Source of the DNA: Acridotheres tristis
Taxonomy: Eukaryota > Chordata > Aves > Passeriformes > Sturnidae
Assembly: GCA_037013685.1 (NCBI GenBank)
Contig: CM072884.1
Coordinates: forward strand, 105,451,548 to 105,515,547
DNA: 64,000 nucleotides
Direction: 5' to 3'
The notes under the pieces are model-generated. The model made no database searches. It was not told the DNA's origin and was given only the letters and a program-made list of their open reading frames with translations. Shown here piece after piece: positions 49,178 to 60,520 of the stretch. Position numbers and translations under genes: made by a program. How positions within the stretch are numbered: position 1 is the first letter of the stretch; every line of letters begins with the position of its first letter.

Positions 49178-49514
49178 TCACAGAATCACAGAACGACTGG
49201 GTTGGAAGAGACCTCCAAGATCATCAAATCCAACCCAAGCCCTAACACCTCAACTAGACCATGGCACCAAGTGCCACATCCAGGCTTTTTTTAAACACAT
49301 CCAGGGATGGTGACTCCACCACCTCCCTGGGCAGACCATTCCAGTACTTTATCACTCTTTCTGTGAAAACTTTTTCCTAATTTCCAACCTAATTTTCCCT
49401 TGGCACAGCTTAAGACTGTGTCCTCTCATTCTGTCAGTTGCTGCCTGGAGAAAGAGACCGACCCACACCTGACTACAAACACCTTTCAGGGAATTGTAGA
49501 GAGTGATAAGGTCA
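49178..49514 (-). mobile_element. CR1 LINE fragment, 3' end, minus strand
   Basis: The left edge reads TCACAGAATCACAGAACGAC, then TGGGTTGGAAGAGACCTCC, the CR1 3' end on the minus strand. It runs through CCAGGGATGGTGACTCCACC and the AGTTGCTGCCTGGAGAAAGA word to GATAAGGTCA. It is the same subfamily as the plus-strand copy ending at 55,240 and matches it base for base over most of its length. It is 5'-truncated. Confidence 0.92.
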
Positions 49515-52500
49515 GCTAATCCTCTCAGTTTTCATCATGAAATCTTCAAAGATATAAAGGTGAGATGCAAAATGAAAACAGAGGTGTTGAAATGACCGTG
49601 TTAGAACTGAAAGGAAAACTCCAGGAACTCTACAGAAACCTGAAAGGTGCAGTAAAACAGATGTTAATTCTGATAACAAACATCTCAACTCACTCAAATT
49701 TGGGGTTAATGGATATAAAAGGAAAAAGTATTTAAAGCAATAAAAAAGGATGAAGAAGCTGAGAAATTATTAAATCTGGGAATCTGATGTCCAAAGTGTG
49801 CATAATTTTGGAATTAATTTTGAAGGAAATATTGCAAACTGAGATGTAAAGGGGAAATCAAGATGAAATTTAACACAGTGCACCAAAATGTAGCATAGCT
49901 TACCTAAAGGAAATTTGATTCCATCTCTGAAATTCTTTCATCTCTGGATTTTCTACATATTTAATTTAGAGAAAATTTGTCAAATATTGGTTCAATTGAG
50001 GGAGATGCAAGCAATTAATCAAAAGCAGACAAGGAAGTGTTAAAGCAAAGGCCTGTAACATATAACTGCTGGGACTGAAGGGCAGATATTAGACTTGAGC
50101 TACTAATAATTATTATGTTTTGTTTTATATTTTTGTATTTAGTCCACCAAAAAACCACAAAAGTTATATAATGGAAAAAAATATAAACAAGACAGAAGAT
50201 GAATTTAAAAAGTAATAATTTTAATATTCAAAAGATACATAAAATGTTTTTAAGAGCAATTTAGTGGCATTAAAAGGCTTCTAATTATTAGAGTTTTGGA
50301 TATTTGGGAAGTAGAAAGAACAGCTTTCCCATAGCCAACACCACTGAAGATTTTAAAAAAGCCAAAGCAAGTCCCTAATTATTTATAATACTGTCCTCTG
50401 TAAGATTATGAAAGGCACTGTATTGTGCATTATTTGTGGTGGCAGGTGGTTGGTTTTGGTCACTTCACAGGTCCTGTACAGTCCAAAGCATCTTAGTGCA
50501 ACGACCTAACAATTCTACAGCTCCAAAAGAAAAAATGAGCTACAGATTTATACCAACTGTGACTTTAACTCTGGCTTTCCAGCACCGGACTGCTAAGTCT
50601 AAAGGCATTTTTTTGCATGTGCTATAGGACATCACAGCTTTCATCTGTGCCTGAGCTGCCTTTCACCTCAGAGTGCTAGGACTAGCAGTTCATGACACAG
50701 CACAAGCTCCCCTATGGCTCACACACTTCAGTTACAGAAACAAAAGTTGGGGTGTTTTTTTAAATTTTCCAGCAGGTATACTTTTTGTGAATATGAATGA
50801 TGAATAGCATTGACAAGTAAGTACAATATTTGATTGGACAACAGCATGTGTAAATCAGAAAACCAAGGTCTGAAATGCAAGTTAAAGCCACAGGACTGAT
50901 GTGAGAAAAAACCTCAGAAATAAGTATAAAAGTCTGCCAGAGAACAATCAAGCTTTTCAGTTAAAATTCCCTAAGCACAAGCCAAGACCAGAAGTGATTA
51001 AAGCCATACATTCTTGAAGTGATATTTTCCAAACTATTAGCATCCTAAATTTCATCTCCCAGGTAGAGTGAAAAATGAGCCAAGTCATTTAAAACATACT
51101 CCTTTAATGTATTTAGATATGGCACAAAAGAAATTAATTTCTTTCTTCATGTGATTGGCAGCATCAATAAAATATATACTCTGACTTTTAAGGGAAATGC
51201 TTCTTACAGTTGTAAAATTGCATTTCTCAGTGTCTGCATGCATATTTTTAAGGAGACCTCTAATCTTAACAACAGTTACATCAAGTAGAAAATGTCACCT
51301 GATTAAACAAGCTGTTTTCAGTCCTTGAGAACTGATTGTTGAAAATGCTTTTCCCCAGCTCTACAGCATCTTTGTACAAGTAGAATTTTTTTCTGTCTCT
51401 CCCCCAGGGTGTTTCTCAGGTAGCAAAGCAGGTTTTGATGCTGAAACCAAGTGATGGTTTCCAGTGCTGACTCACTGATGTCAAATAAAGCACATACTGG
51501 CATTTCTGTCTTTCCCTTTTGAGCACACGTATAGTGATCTCTTCATTGTCTTTGGCCAACAGTTTCATTTGTTTTGTCAAAACTGAACAGCTTTGAGGTC
51601 TCATGTGTCAGCAAGATCAGGAATGTTATTTGCAGGAAGGTAAAGACAGAAAAAGAGAAATGTGAAAAAGAGAAAATTCACATCTTTAAGACACAAGATG
51701 TGGTGGTGCATCCCTCCACAACAATCCCTCCACAATCCCCGAGCCTGTTCTTGGATCTCAGGAGTTCCTGAGGAGCCTTGACCAGACCAGTTGGGGGATG
51801 AAAAACATCTCTGAGTGCAGCAGGGTCTCTTCCCTGACACAGGTGGGAACAACACTGAGTGTAACAGGAGCATTAGCTGCCTGGCCAAGGTGGGGAACAG
51901 AGGATAACCAGTCATCCCTGATGGCCTCTTGTTATCATGGATCTATAATAAGTCATTGTTATAATTGTAATAAATCCTATTTAATCACTTTACGATTATT
52001 AAATTAGTGAATGATTAAATGCTGCTAAATCCTTTTACACCCCTGTCTTTTTTATTTGCAACCTTACACTTTTTTTAACCAGGTAAATAATTCTAAATTG
52101 ACTCTCATATGATTTTCCTTAGTATGCTTCATCATGCATTAAGTAATAAAGTGAACTTCACCACTAGAATCTGTTAAAGGAGCACTTTCACAAACTCATA
52201 TTAAAACCTGCTTGTTGCCAATGTCTTTGATGGTGATTCTTTAAATAGCTGAAACCACTCACTAATGACACAAGGCCATAAGAACACATTTAAATTAGTT
52301 CAACTGTGCAGTGAGCCTTAAAATCTGAATGACCCCATAGTACTGTGTTTTCTCCATCAAATGAAGAAGGGGACTTGCTTATTATTGTTCTATTTATGGT
52401 GTAATTTTTAGTGTGTTGTACAAATATTTTCAAAATTGCTAGATGTTATTTTGTGTCTGCTTGTGCTATGAGTATGTATTCTCGTGAAATACGAGTGGGA

Positions 52501-54423
52501 GATATTATGGAAATGTCACTCGAGGAAAAAAATGGAGAAAAAGCATTGCTGGCAAGTATTAAAAAATTGTGTAGGAGCTCAAGACCATCTCTGCATGAAA
52601 TTCGATATACCTCTGCTAGACACCACAATGGTTAAGAATAGAAAGCAACAGTTATCTAAGCACTAAAAGTTGTCTTCAAGGCCACAATCTGAAAAACAGA
52701 AGAGACACAATATTATTTTCTTCTGTCTTTCCGAGTTGTGAGAAGACTTTCAGTGATCCTGTTCAGGTCATGAAAGCAAGGTGCTGCAGGGAAACAGGCA
52801 GGAGAAAGTCCTTCTCAAGCCTGTGCTTCTTCTAGTCTATGAAGTTCTGAGCACCCTGGTCCTTTCATAATTGTAAGATTTTTTTATTGGAATCTGATGC
52901 AATACATAGCAGAGGAAAAACTAGGAATGTTGGAAGAAAGGAAATACCACCAACATCAACACTGAAATGAAGACAAGAAGACAATTCACATTTAGTGTAG
53001 CATGTGTGTGGTAAGAAAGTATTTTTAAGTTTGCAGGTACGAATCTGAAGACTGATGTAACTACCCTTTCATGCACTTCTAATCAGGAATATATTGATCA
53101 GTTCAGGAACCAAAAGGCCTAATTGTGCATCACCCTTTTAAACAGAGATTCTACCCCAGTAGCTCAATGAGGAAGCACACTTGCAGTACAAGGGGATTTC
53201 ATGTATGTTCTCCTGCCTAAGCAAAAAAAAAATCTTATTAAAATGTATTCATCTTCTTGCATCCTTTTTTTCTTATTTTTAAAGACAAACAAGAATAAAA
53301 TTCCAAATATCCTTTTTTCAGTGTTGCAATTGAAGCAATAGAGCTGCAAAACCTCCACTGTCAGGATCCCTGAAAATCAGGGCTGCTTCAGAAATGGAAA
53401 TGGATATTTTCTTGGATTTCAAGTTTTTGTCATACAAATTCCTTATTCCTGTGCCTGCTTTGAAAGGTCTCTTAATGAATGTGGAAATCAGAGGGCAGAG
53501 TTATGCCACAGGGCTGTTCCCATGCAAACAGCAATTGTGGGATTCTTCTCTAAGCACAAGCTAATTCATTATCACTGTCTTCAAAATTCCTATCAGGAGT
53601 ATGCACAAAAGAATTTGCTTAAGGAAACAAAATTAGAAATGAGGCCTATACCATTATAATTTTTCATGCCTTTAAAAAGATAATACAAACACTACAATGC
53701 AGAGTAATTTGGATGCATTTTTTACTAAGTCTGGCATTCTTATAGGCTGTAAAATCTCTTTTTCATGAGCAACTATAGACATGGATTTCACAGAAAACAA
53801 ATTTAAAAGAAAAAGATGGAAATCTCTGCTGTTTCAGATCACAAAAGTATTTTGGAGATATTTGGAAACAATGGAGATAACAGAACAGTCTTGGAAAGCC
53901 TGATACTTAGCCATCACTCTTAATAAAAAAACAAATACTATCCGATCTAGTAAATTTATATTGCAGCAATTATGGAAATGGGGCAGGCTTATTTTCCTTC
54001 AATATTTTAAAATGTTTTCTCAGTCATATTTATTCAAAATCTTTATGCTTCTCTGCCTCTAGCTGTGAAAAACAGAGGACAGAGAGTTGTCAAAGAAAAA
54101 AAAACACTTGTCTCTGATTTGTCACAAAGACAAAATTTTGACCATTTGTTCTTTACTTCAAATATTTAAGCCTGGAATTCTTTCCTGTCCATTCTTTGTT
54201 CTATTCAAACTTTTATCATACAGGGACTCTTAAACTTTGCTGAAAGGCTTGATTGGCAACGGGCCAGGTCCCCAGGTCTGCAGCTAAATTAAATAAAATA
54301 AAGCAGATTGTCTCTGCTCTAATATAGAAAGACTCTGTGACTCAGATTTATAATACATCAACTTGCCTACTGAAATTCTTCTAGAAGATACATAAATACA
54401 TGCTTTAATTTCTGTCTGGATCT
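49515..54423. other. Anonymous AT-rich DNA between two CR1 copies
   Basis: No gene, RNA gene or further repeat family was recognised. A GC-richer patch at about 51,700-51,900 contains a near-duplicated AATCCCTCCACAA word and chance-like open frames. Confidence 0.5.
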
Positions 54424-55240
54424 CTGCAGAGACACCTGGAGCAGTTGGATGCATGGGCAGAGTCCAATAAGATGAAGTTTACTAAGTCCAAGTGCTGAGT
54501 CCTGCATTTTGGCCCCAATAACTCCCTGCAGTGTTAGAGGCTGGGGATGGTGTGGCTGGACAGTGCCCAGGCAGAAAGGGACCTGGGGGTACTGGTCAAC
54601 AGCCAACTGAACATGAGCCAGCAGTGTGCCCTGGTGGCCAAGAAGGCAAATGGCACTTGGCCTGGATCAGGAACAGTGTGGCCAGCAGGAGCAGGGAGGT
54701 CACTCTTCCCCTGTTCTGGGCACTGGTGAGGCCACACCTTGAGTGCTGTGTCCAATTCTGGGCCCCTCAGTTTAGGGAGGACTTTGAGACACTTGAGCAC
54801 GTCCAGAGGAGGACAACGAGGCTGGTGAGGGGCTTGGAACACAAACCCTGTGAGGAACAACTGAGGGAGCTGGGGTCGTTTAGCCTGGAGAAAAGGAGAC
54901 TCGGGGTGACCTTATCACTCTGCAATTCCCTGAAAGGTGTTTGTAGTCAGGTGTGGGTCGGTCTCTTTCTCCAGGCAGCAACTGACAGAATGAGAGGACA
55001 CAGTCTTAAGCTGTGCCAAGGGAAATATAGGTTGGATATTAAGAAAAAAATTTTTATGGAAAGAGTGATCAAGTACTGGAATGGTCTGCCCGGGGAGGTA
55101 GTGGAGTCACCATCCCTGGATGTGTTTAGAAAACGACTGGATGTGGCACTCAGTGCCATGGCTTTGTTGAGGTGTCAGGAAACAGGTTGGACTCGATGAT
55201 CTTGGAGGTCTCTTCCAACCCAGTCATTCTCTGTCTGTGT
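54424..55240 (+). mobile_element. CR1 LINE fragment, 3' part of ORF2 plus 3' end, plus strand
   Basis: This is the longest LINE copy in the window, about 820 bp. Frame-1 codons from 54,547 give [20 protein letters not shown] and VAKKANG. A frameshift near 54,660 moves the match to the frame of 54,531, where [51 protein letters not shown] and [18 protein letters not shown] follow in the usual ORF2 C-terminal order. The 3' end reads GGTTGGACTCGATGATC and CTTCCAACCCAGTCATTCT. The catalytic reverse-transcriptase motifs lie upstream and are missing, so it is a dead 5'-truncated copy. The 222-residue open frame at 54,531-55,199 is this LINE and not a host gene. Confidence 0.95.
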
Positions 55241-56504
55241 GAATTTTGTGTGAAATCAGAGAGCCTTGTTAGTGCGCACCACAACTCCTATTATGCCCTA
55301 GTTTTCTCTTAAATAAAATCTAAATATGCGGAGAGATACCAAAATCATCCCAAAACATAGAAACAAAGTGCACTTGTGTCAGCAAGGTATTCTGGCACCC
55401 CCTAAGCTGTACCAGCAATGTGGTTGCATTTCCATTCTTAGGTTTTCAGCTTTTTTTCCTGTTCAGTTTTCTGACCTCTACTTTATTTTCACTTCCCACC
55501 AATATTATCCTGTATCCACATGGCTGCAACATTTTCACACACTGCACCCACATTTCGAATTAACAGGCAAAAAATCCCAGAAATGCTTCAAAACAGAAAA
55601 CTTTTGAAAATAATATGTTGAATTCAATTAACTGAAAAACAGAGTCCTTGAATAGCTATTCCAAAGAGATATATTTTTGAAGACCAACACGAAGCTTACA
55701 AAAATTGATTCTCCAAAGGTCACTTTCATCTTATTTTCCCAGTAGTTGCAGAAAACAGAACACTCTACATCTCTAAAATAATTACAGAGAAAAATAAAAG
55801 TATTCCTAAGTTCTTGATGCTGCACATACTGAGACTAAACTGTCTTTAGAGACACACGTAATTGCAATTCATGCAAAAAAACACTTAAATGAGCACTGTG
55901 TAATTCTTTGAAAGTTTTCAACCTCCCTGTGCTACTTGAAAATTTGGTTTGGGTGTTTTAGAGACCTGAACTCACTCTATTGGTTTTCTGGCCAATTTAT
56001 AACTAAATTTTGAAAGCCATTTCTGCAATATCCAGATGCATGAACTGTAACAGCTTTTGTTTCTTTGCCTTTTTGTTTGCTTGCATCAAAGACCAGCTTC
56101 TAAAAAAAGTTATTTATTCTTGTTTATAACAGGGGTTCCAGAGTGTTCCATGTACTTTCACTACATTTATGATCTATAGTCACAAACTGAATCACTGTCC
56201 TCATCCTTGTTCATTCAGGGACACATTTGTAGGTGATGCACAGAAAGAGATGAGGGATAAAAGGAGCTCTGGGTCTTCGGGCAGAGCTCACAGCACAAAC
56301 TGCAGGGGCTGCCCTGGGAGTGTCCCCTGCAGGGAGCTGTGTCCCTGCCTGAGCTTCCTGCAGAGCCTTCATGCTCCCACAAGGAAAGTTAAAGAAAGTT
56401 TTCTAGAGATTCAGGGCAAGGTCTAGGATTGAATGTTGTGGCCTTCCCTGAGTTTCTGACAGTGGAATTTGGGTGATCCCAACAATCCTCTCACACCAGC
56501 TCCA
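55241..56504. other. Anonymous DNA with a GC-richer islet
   Basis: Nothing was recognised. The part 56,260-56,390 is GC-richer, with overlapping open frames of about 60-85 residues and no recognisable domain. Confidence 0.5.
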
Positions 56505-56635
56505 GGTAGTCCAGTGGATAAAGAAACGAGCTGGTGAGGTGGAGACACTGAGTGTCCAGTCTTCCAAAATCCTTAAATGACCTTGCATAAGTCACTTAAA
56601 TATTTATCCAAAATATTATCTTCCTATTTGTGCTT
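56505..56635 (+). mobile_element. MIR-like SINE relic, plus strand
   Basis: GTAGTCCAGTGGATAAAGAA at 56,506 resembles the start of the MIR body (ATAGTGGAAAGAGC). TGACCTTGCATAAGTCACTTAA at 56,578-56,599 matches the conserved MIR core TGACCTTGGGCAAGTCACTTAA at 19 of 22 positions. ATTATCTTCCTATTTGTG then recalls the tail (GTTTCCTCATCTGTAAA). MIR belongs to the ancient CORE-SINE group found across amniotes and is expected as heavily diverged copies in birds. The spacing is about right. This is from recalled consensus. Confidence 0.6.
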
Positions 56636-59600
56636 CCTTTCTTCCTATTATTCCTTGCTTCTCATATGGGTAAATATTAAGGATTTCAGTGCACTCAGTG
56701 ATAATGGAAGCCATTAAGTACCTAAATCAGCAACTCTGCATTGATCCATAATCCACCTATCAAAAAGAATACCTTACAAACGTAATCAGCAAAACATCTT
56801 TTGCCCTATTTTGGGAATACTTTTGCAATTATGAAACTGAAATTAATAGAAGTTACTTAAGTTTCCAAGGTAGATTTGTACTTAACTCTTGTCGGATATA
56901 GACTGGCTATTCCCAGAAATGTAACTGGCTTTATTCCTTTCAAAATAAAGTGTTATTAATACTAGTATGTTTATATTATCCACACAGCAGTCCAACCCAT
57001 GTCATTACTCACATGGAACTTATTCAGAGCATTCATATATCTTCACATGTCTTCCTATTGTCCCTTTTTATTCACTCTATTATCTAAAGTATGCAGATTT
57101 TTTAAGTGCTGTGATGTGATTTTTTCCCCCTGCCTTGAATAAGTGGCTGTTCTTTTCTGATGGTTTGCTTGCCCAGCTGAAGTGGCCAGAGCTGGACACA
57201 ATCAATGACTATATTATTATTTTTCCTTTCTGCAGGAACAAAAACATCTTTCTATGTAACTTGTTTTCTGATGGCTTCAGACCTACATAAGCACAAAGCC
57301 TAAATTCAGCTTTTAGGGTTGTTACACAAGCAAAATTCACATTAAAGTCACATTAAAAATTGCTCATTTTAAATATATCCTAATTTAAGGAACCACAAAT
57401 TGTTCCTTGTAGAACTTGCCCTTAGAAAGTGCTTCTCAAGCAGATGAAAGAATTAAATGTAAATAAATTGTTTCTGAATACTTAATATGTCATTAACACA
57501 TTTCACTGTTTTAACATCCCTCAACTATTCACAGGGCCTTCGAGATAGTTCTCTCTTATGTCTTTGTCACCACAAAATAATTCTTGCACACGGTGCACAT
57601 TAAGCTTCTGAAAGCCCAAAGGACAAAGGAACAAAACAGTTTCTGTTTCTCCTTCTTCTGCTTTTCTCCAAGGACAATGGCATAAATTAGCAGAGTTACA
57701 CAGGAGTCCACAATCACCAAAGCAATACAAATTGCTCAATTGCCCTTCTCAGACCAACTCACCAGAGCTGTGACCCAGCAGGTGCTCTGTGACAGGATTT
57801 ATAACAGGAAAGCTTCAGCAAGGGGAGTGAGACAAGTTTAGTTAATTAACTAAGTATAGCACCAATTCCACAGAGCACAGCCTCAGATTTCCCTGTCAGG
57901 GAATTCTTTAGATCTTGGAGTATCAGCTTTCTCTACTCGCTGCTAGGTTTTCTTTTCTTAGTACATCAGAGCTTTGCACACCACCTGCAGCCCCGCTGGA
58001 AAGCAAATTTTCAGCCCTGGTTTGCAGTGCAGATCAGCACTGCACAGGTCATCCTTTCTCAGCTTAGTCTTGTGCTGCTTCCACACACTCATCCTCTAAT
58101 TGTGGTTCATTCCCACAGTCTTCTCCCTATCTGATTGTAAGTTTTAGCAATGTTGGGTGTAAGTCTTGCTTATGATTTTCAGAGATATCAGAATTTTATA
58201 GAGCTACTTTACTTTTTTCCCTTTTTAGCTTTCAATCTAAAACTTAGGTTTTCCCAGGATTTTACAGGAATTAATTTATTAACAGTTGAGACCATATTTC
58301 ATATTTCTGTCAGGAGATAAACTTCTGCCTTTTGGTTAGGGCCATTTTCACCTGAGCAAGAAGACATGACATTTGCTGAAAGCATACATTCAATCTTTTC
58401 ATTGCAAGGACAGTTGCCCTCTTGCCAGACAGAGTGAAGCTCAGTTACAAAAGCACATTTCCACCTCAATTATTTATATCTCTTACAAGAGAATTTTATT
58501 GAATAGAATTTTATTGAAATTTAAAGATTGCTTTCAGAAACCACTTAAGTAAGAAAGTCATTACATATTTAAACAGTCTGGCTTTGCTGCAGTGTACTTG
58601 GAGGCAGAGGGGCAGATGCTGACTGATTTTTACTGATTTTCAACCAAGCCTTTGTTAAATTATCATGACACTTGTTCCATTATCACGTGAAATTAATTTG
58701 CTTAAAATACAAAAGTCAACTAAGGTATCCATAATTTTAATTTTTTTAAAAGGAAGCCTAATCATTAGAGTTAGAGTGTATATGTAAAGTCAGTGTTGTA
58801 CACTGACAGCAGCTACCAGAAAGAAGCAAGTTCTGAAACCATCAATGAACTTTTCTAGATTCGTGGTCAAACCCTACAGAGTTTTTCCAGAAGAAGAAAA
58901 ACTCACATGATTTGGAACATTGTCACAAGATCTCTTGGGAAACCAAGATGGTTATATTTCATTATGTGTTTTTGCAGTGAAACAGGTTTACATAAACTGC
59001 CGGGTTATTATCACAGTAAAGATCATCATTTCTTAAACTGCTAGAATGTTTCTGGGGAAATTTTGTGACCTGGCTTCTTTTCTTAGAGGAAAATATTACT
59101 CCCTTCAATATCAGAAGTTTACCAGAGTAAGTACATATACCTGTACATGTACACGCAAAGATTAAAATCAAGGCATTTTCTGAAATCCATATGAATTTAA
59201 AATACTGCAATAAAAAGGTGGAAGAAATTGTCTAAGAAGTTCTGCAAGATCAACACTTTATTGTCTGTTTCTAAAACTGAAGTATTTTCAGCATTATCAT
59301 GACATATGAGAATGGAGTACACTTGAGTATGAATCAATATAATTTTGCATTGTCACATGCAATGGGCCATATTATTTCCATTTACTCAACTAACAAGACC
59401 AGTCTGCAACAATATAATTTTCCACTTCAGTAATTTTCTTTTCTAACAACTCTTAACATTAATAAAGCTATACCCACAAAAGCATTAGATGCATTGGACA
59501 TAAAATAAACTACATTTTAACAACCTCAGCAGACGCTGCCAAGTCCTGAAGTCAGCCAGGACCATGTGCTGCACAATCTCAGAGCAGAAAATAGCATTAG

Positions 59601-60418
59601 AGGGAGCAACAAAGATTTTGTCATTAATGCTGGGATTATTTATGCGAGGTGCTTTTGTGGAACTGCAGTTCAGCTCTCTATGTGTCCCTAAGCTCCTTGG
59701 GTGAGACACAGGCTCAGTCACACTTTCACTGCTATCAGAAGAGCTCCTCCAGTGAGTCTACAGCTGCTTCTTACTGTCATATATGCAGTTAATTGTATGT
59801 CATATGGGGTCAATAAATGTACACACTGTGGATAACTGCAACAATTTCCATCCCAAAAGCCTTAAGCAATGTTCTTCCTTCTAGGCTGTGAAATCCAGGC
59901 AAGCTTTCCTGTAACACAAGCCAGGCCAGTTCCCAGGAAGGCTGTTTCCTCTGGCTAAAGGAAATCCCAGTGCATTTTCTACTGGCTGTGTTACCTCACT
60001 GGGGTTCCAGCAGGCACACGAAGAGGAATTTCCCAAATATTGTCAAACAGATAGTCAGGCAAAGAGAAGGTCATGAGCTTCCAGGCTGAGGTACAATGAG
60101 CCACAGTCACTTTTCCACAGGGTGAAGCACACTCCTCTGCTGCTCCCTACACCCCAGGGACAGTGTTGGCCCTGATGAAGATTCCCACTGCTATGTTCTT
60201 TTATTCACTGTGTTCACGGTTTGGTTTTGGTTCTGTCCCATGAGGTGTTCAGTGTCAAACAGAAATTTGCTTTATGCTGTGACTGAGCTCCAGCTATGCC
60301 TTGACACTGAACAGCCACTGCCTCTTGGGAGATACTTTATCCCCACACAAAGAAGATAAGAGATAAATGTTTAAGTCTTTTGTGCTACTGCTTTCTCATC
60401 CTTTGAAATGAAACCATA
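56636..60418. other. Anonymous AT-rich DNA
   Basis: No gene, RNA gene or repeat family was recognised. A 13-bp word AGAATTTTATTGA is repeated at 58,490-58,502 and 58,505-58,517. Confidence 0.5.
58490..58517. repeat. Short tandem duplication, 15-bp period
   Basis: AGAATTTTATTGA occurs twice, separated by AT, without mismatch. Confidence 0.8.
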
Positions 60419-60450
60419 ACAAAACAAACAAACAAACAAACAAATAAATA
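60419..60450. repeat. AAAC tetranucleotide microsatellite
   Basis: About six AAAC-type units run into AAATAAATA. It is short and nearly pure. Confidence 0.9.
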
Positions 60451-60495
60451 TGGTAAAAGGGACTTCTCCTTGCAAGAATGTGGGAATTGCAGGGG

Positions 60496-60520
60496 TTTAT
60501 CCCACGTACAATGGGATAAA
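60496..60520. repeat. Small hairpin, 9-bp arms and 7-base loop
   Basis: TTTATCCCA (60,496-60,504) and TGGGATAAA (60,512-60,520) are exact reverse complements around CGTACAA. TGGGAT follows again at 60,521. No T-run follows and no gene ends here, so no terminator role is suggested. Confidence 0.7.

Noticed and set aside
54531..55199. 222-residue open frame that looks like a protein-coding gene
   Set aside because: It is the C-terminal part of CR1 LINE ORF2 with a frameshift near its start. It is recorded as a mobile element instead.
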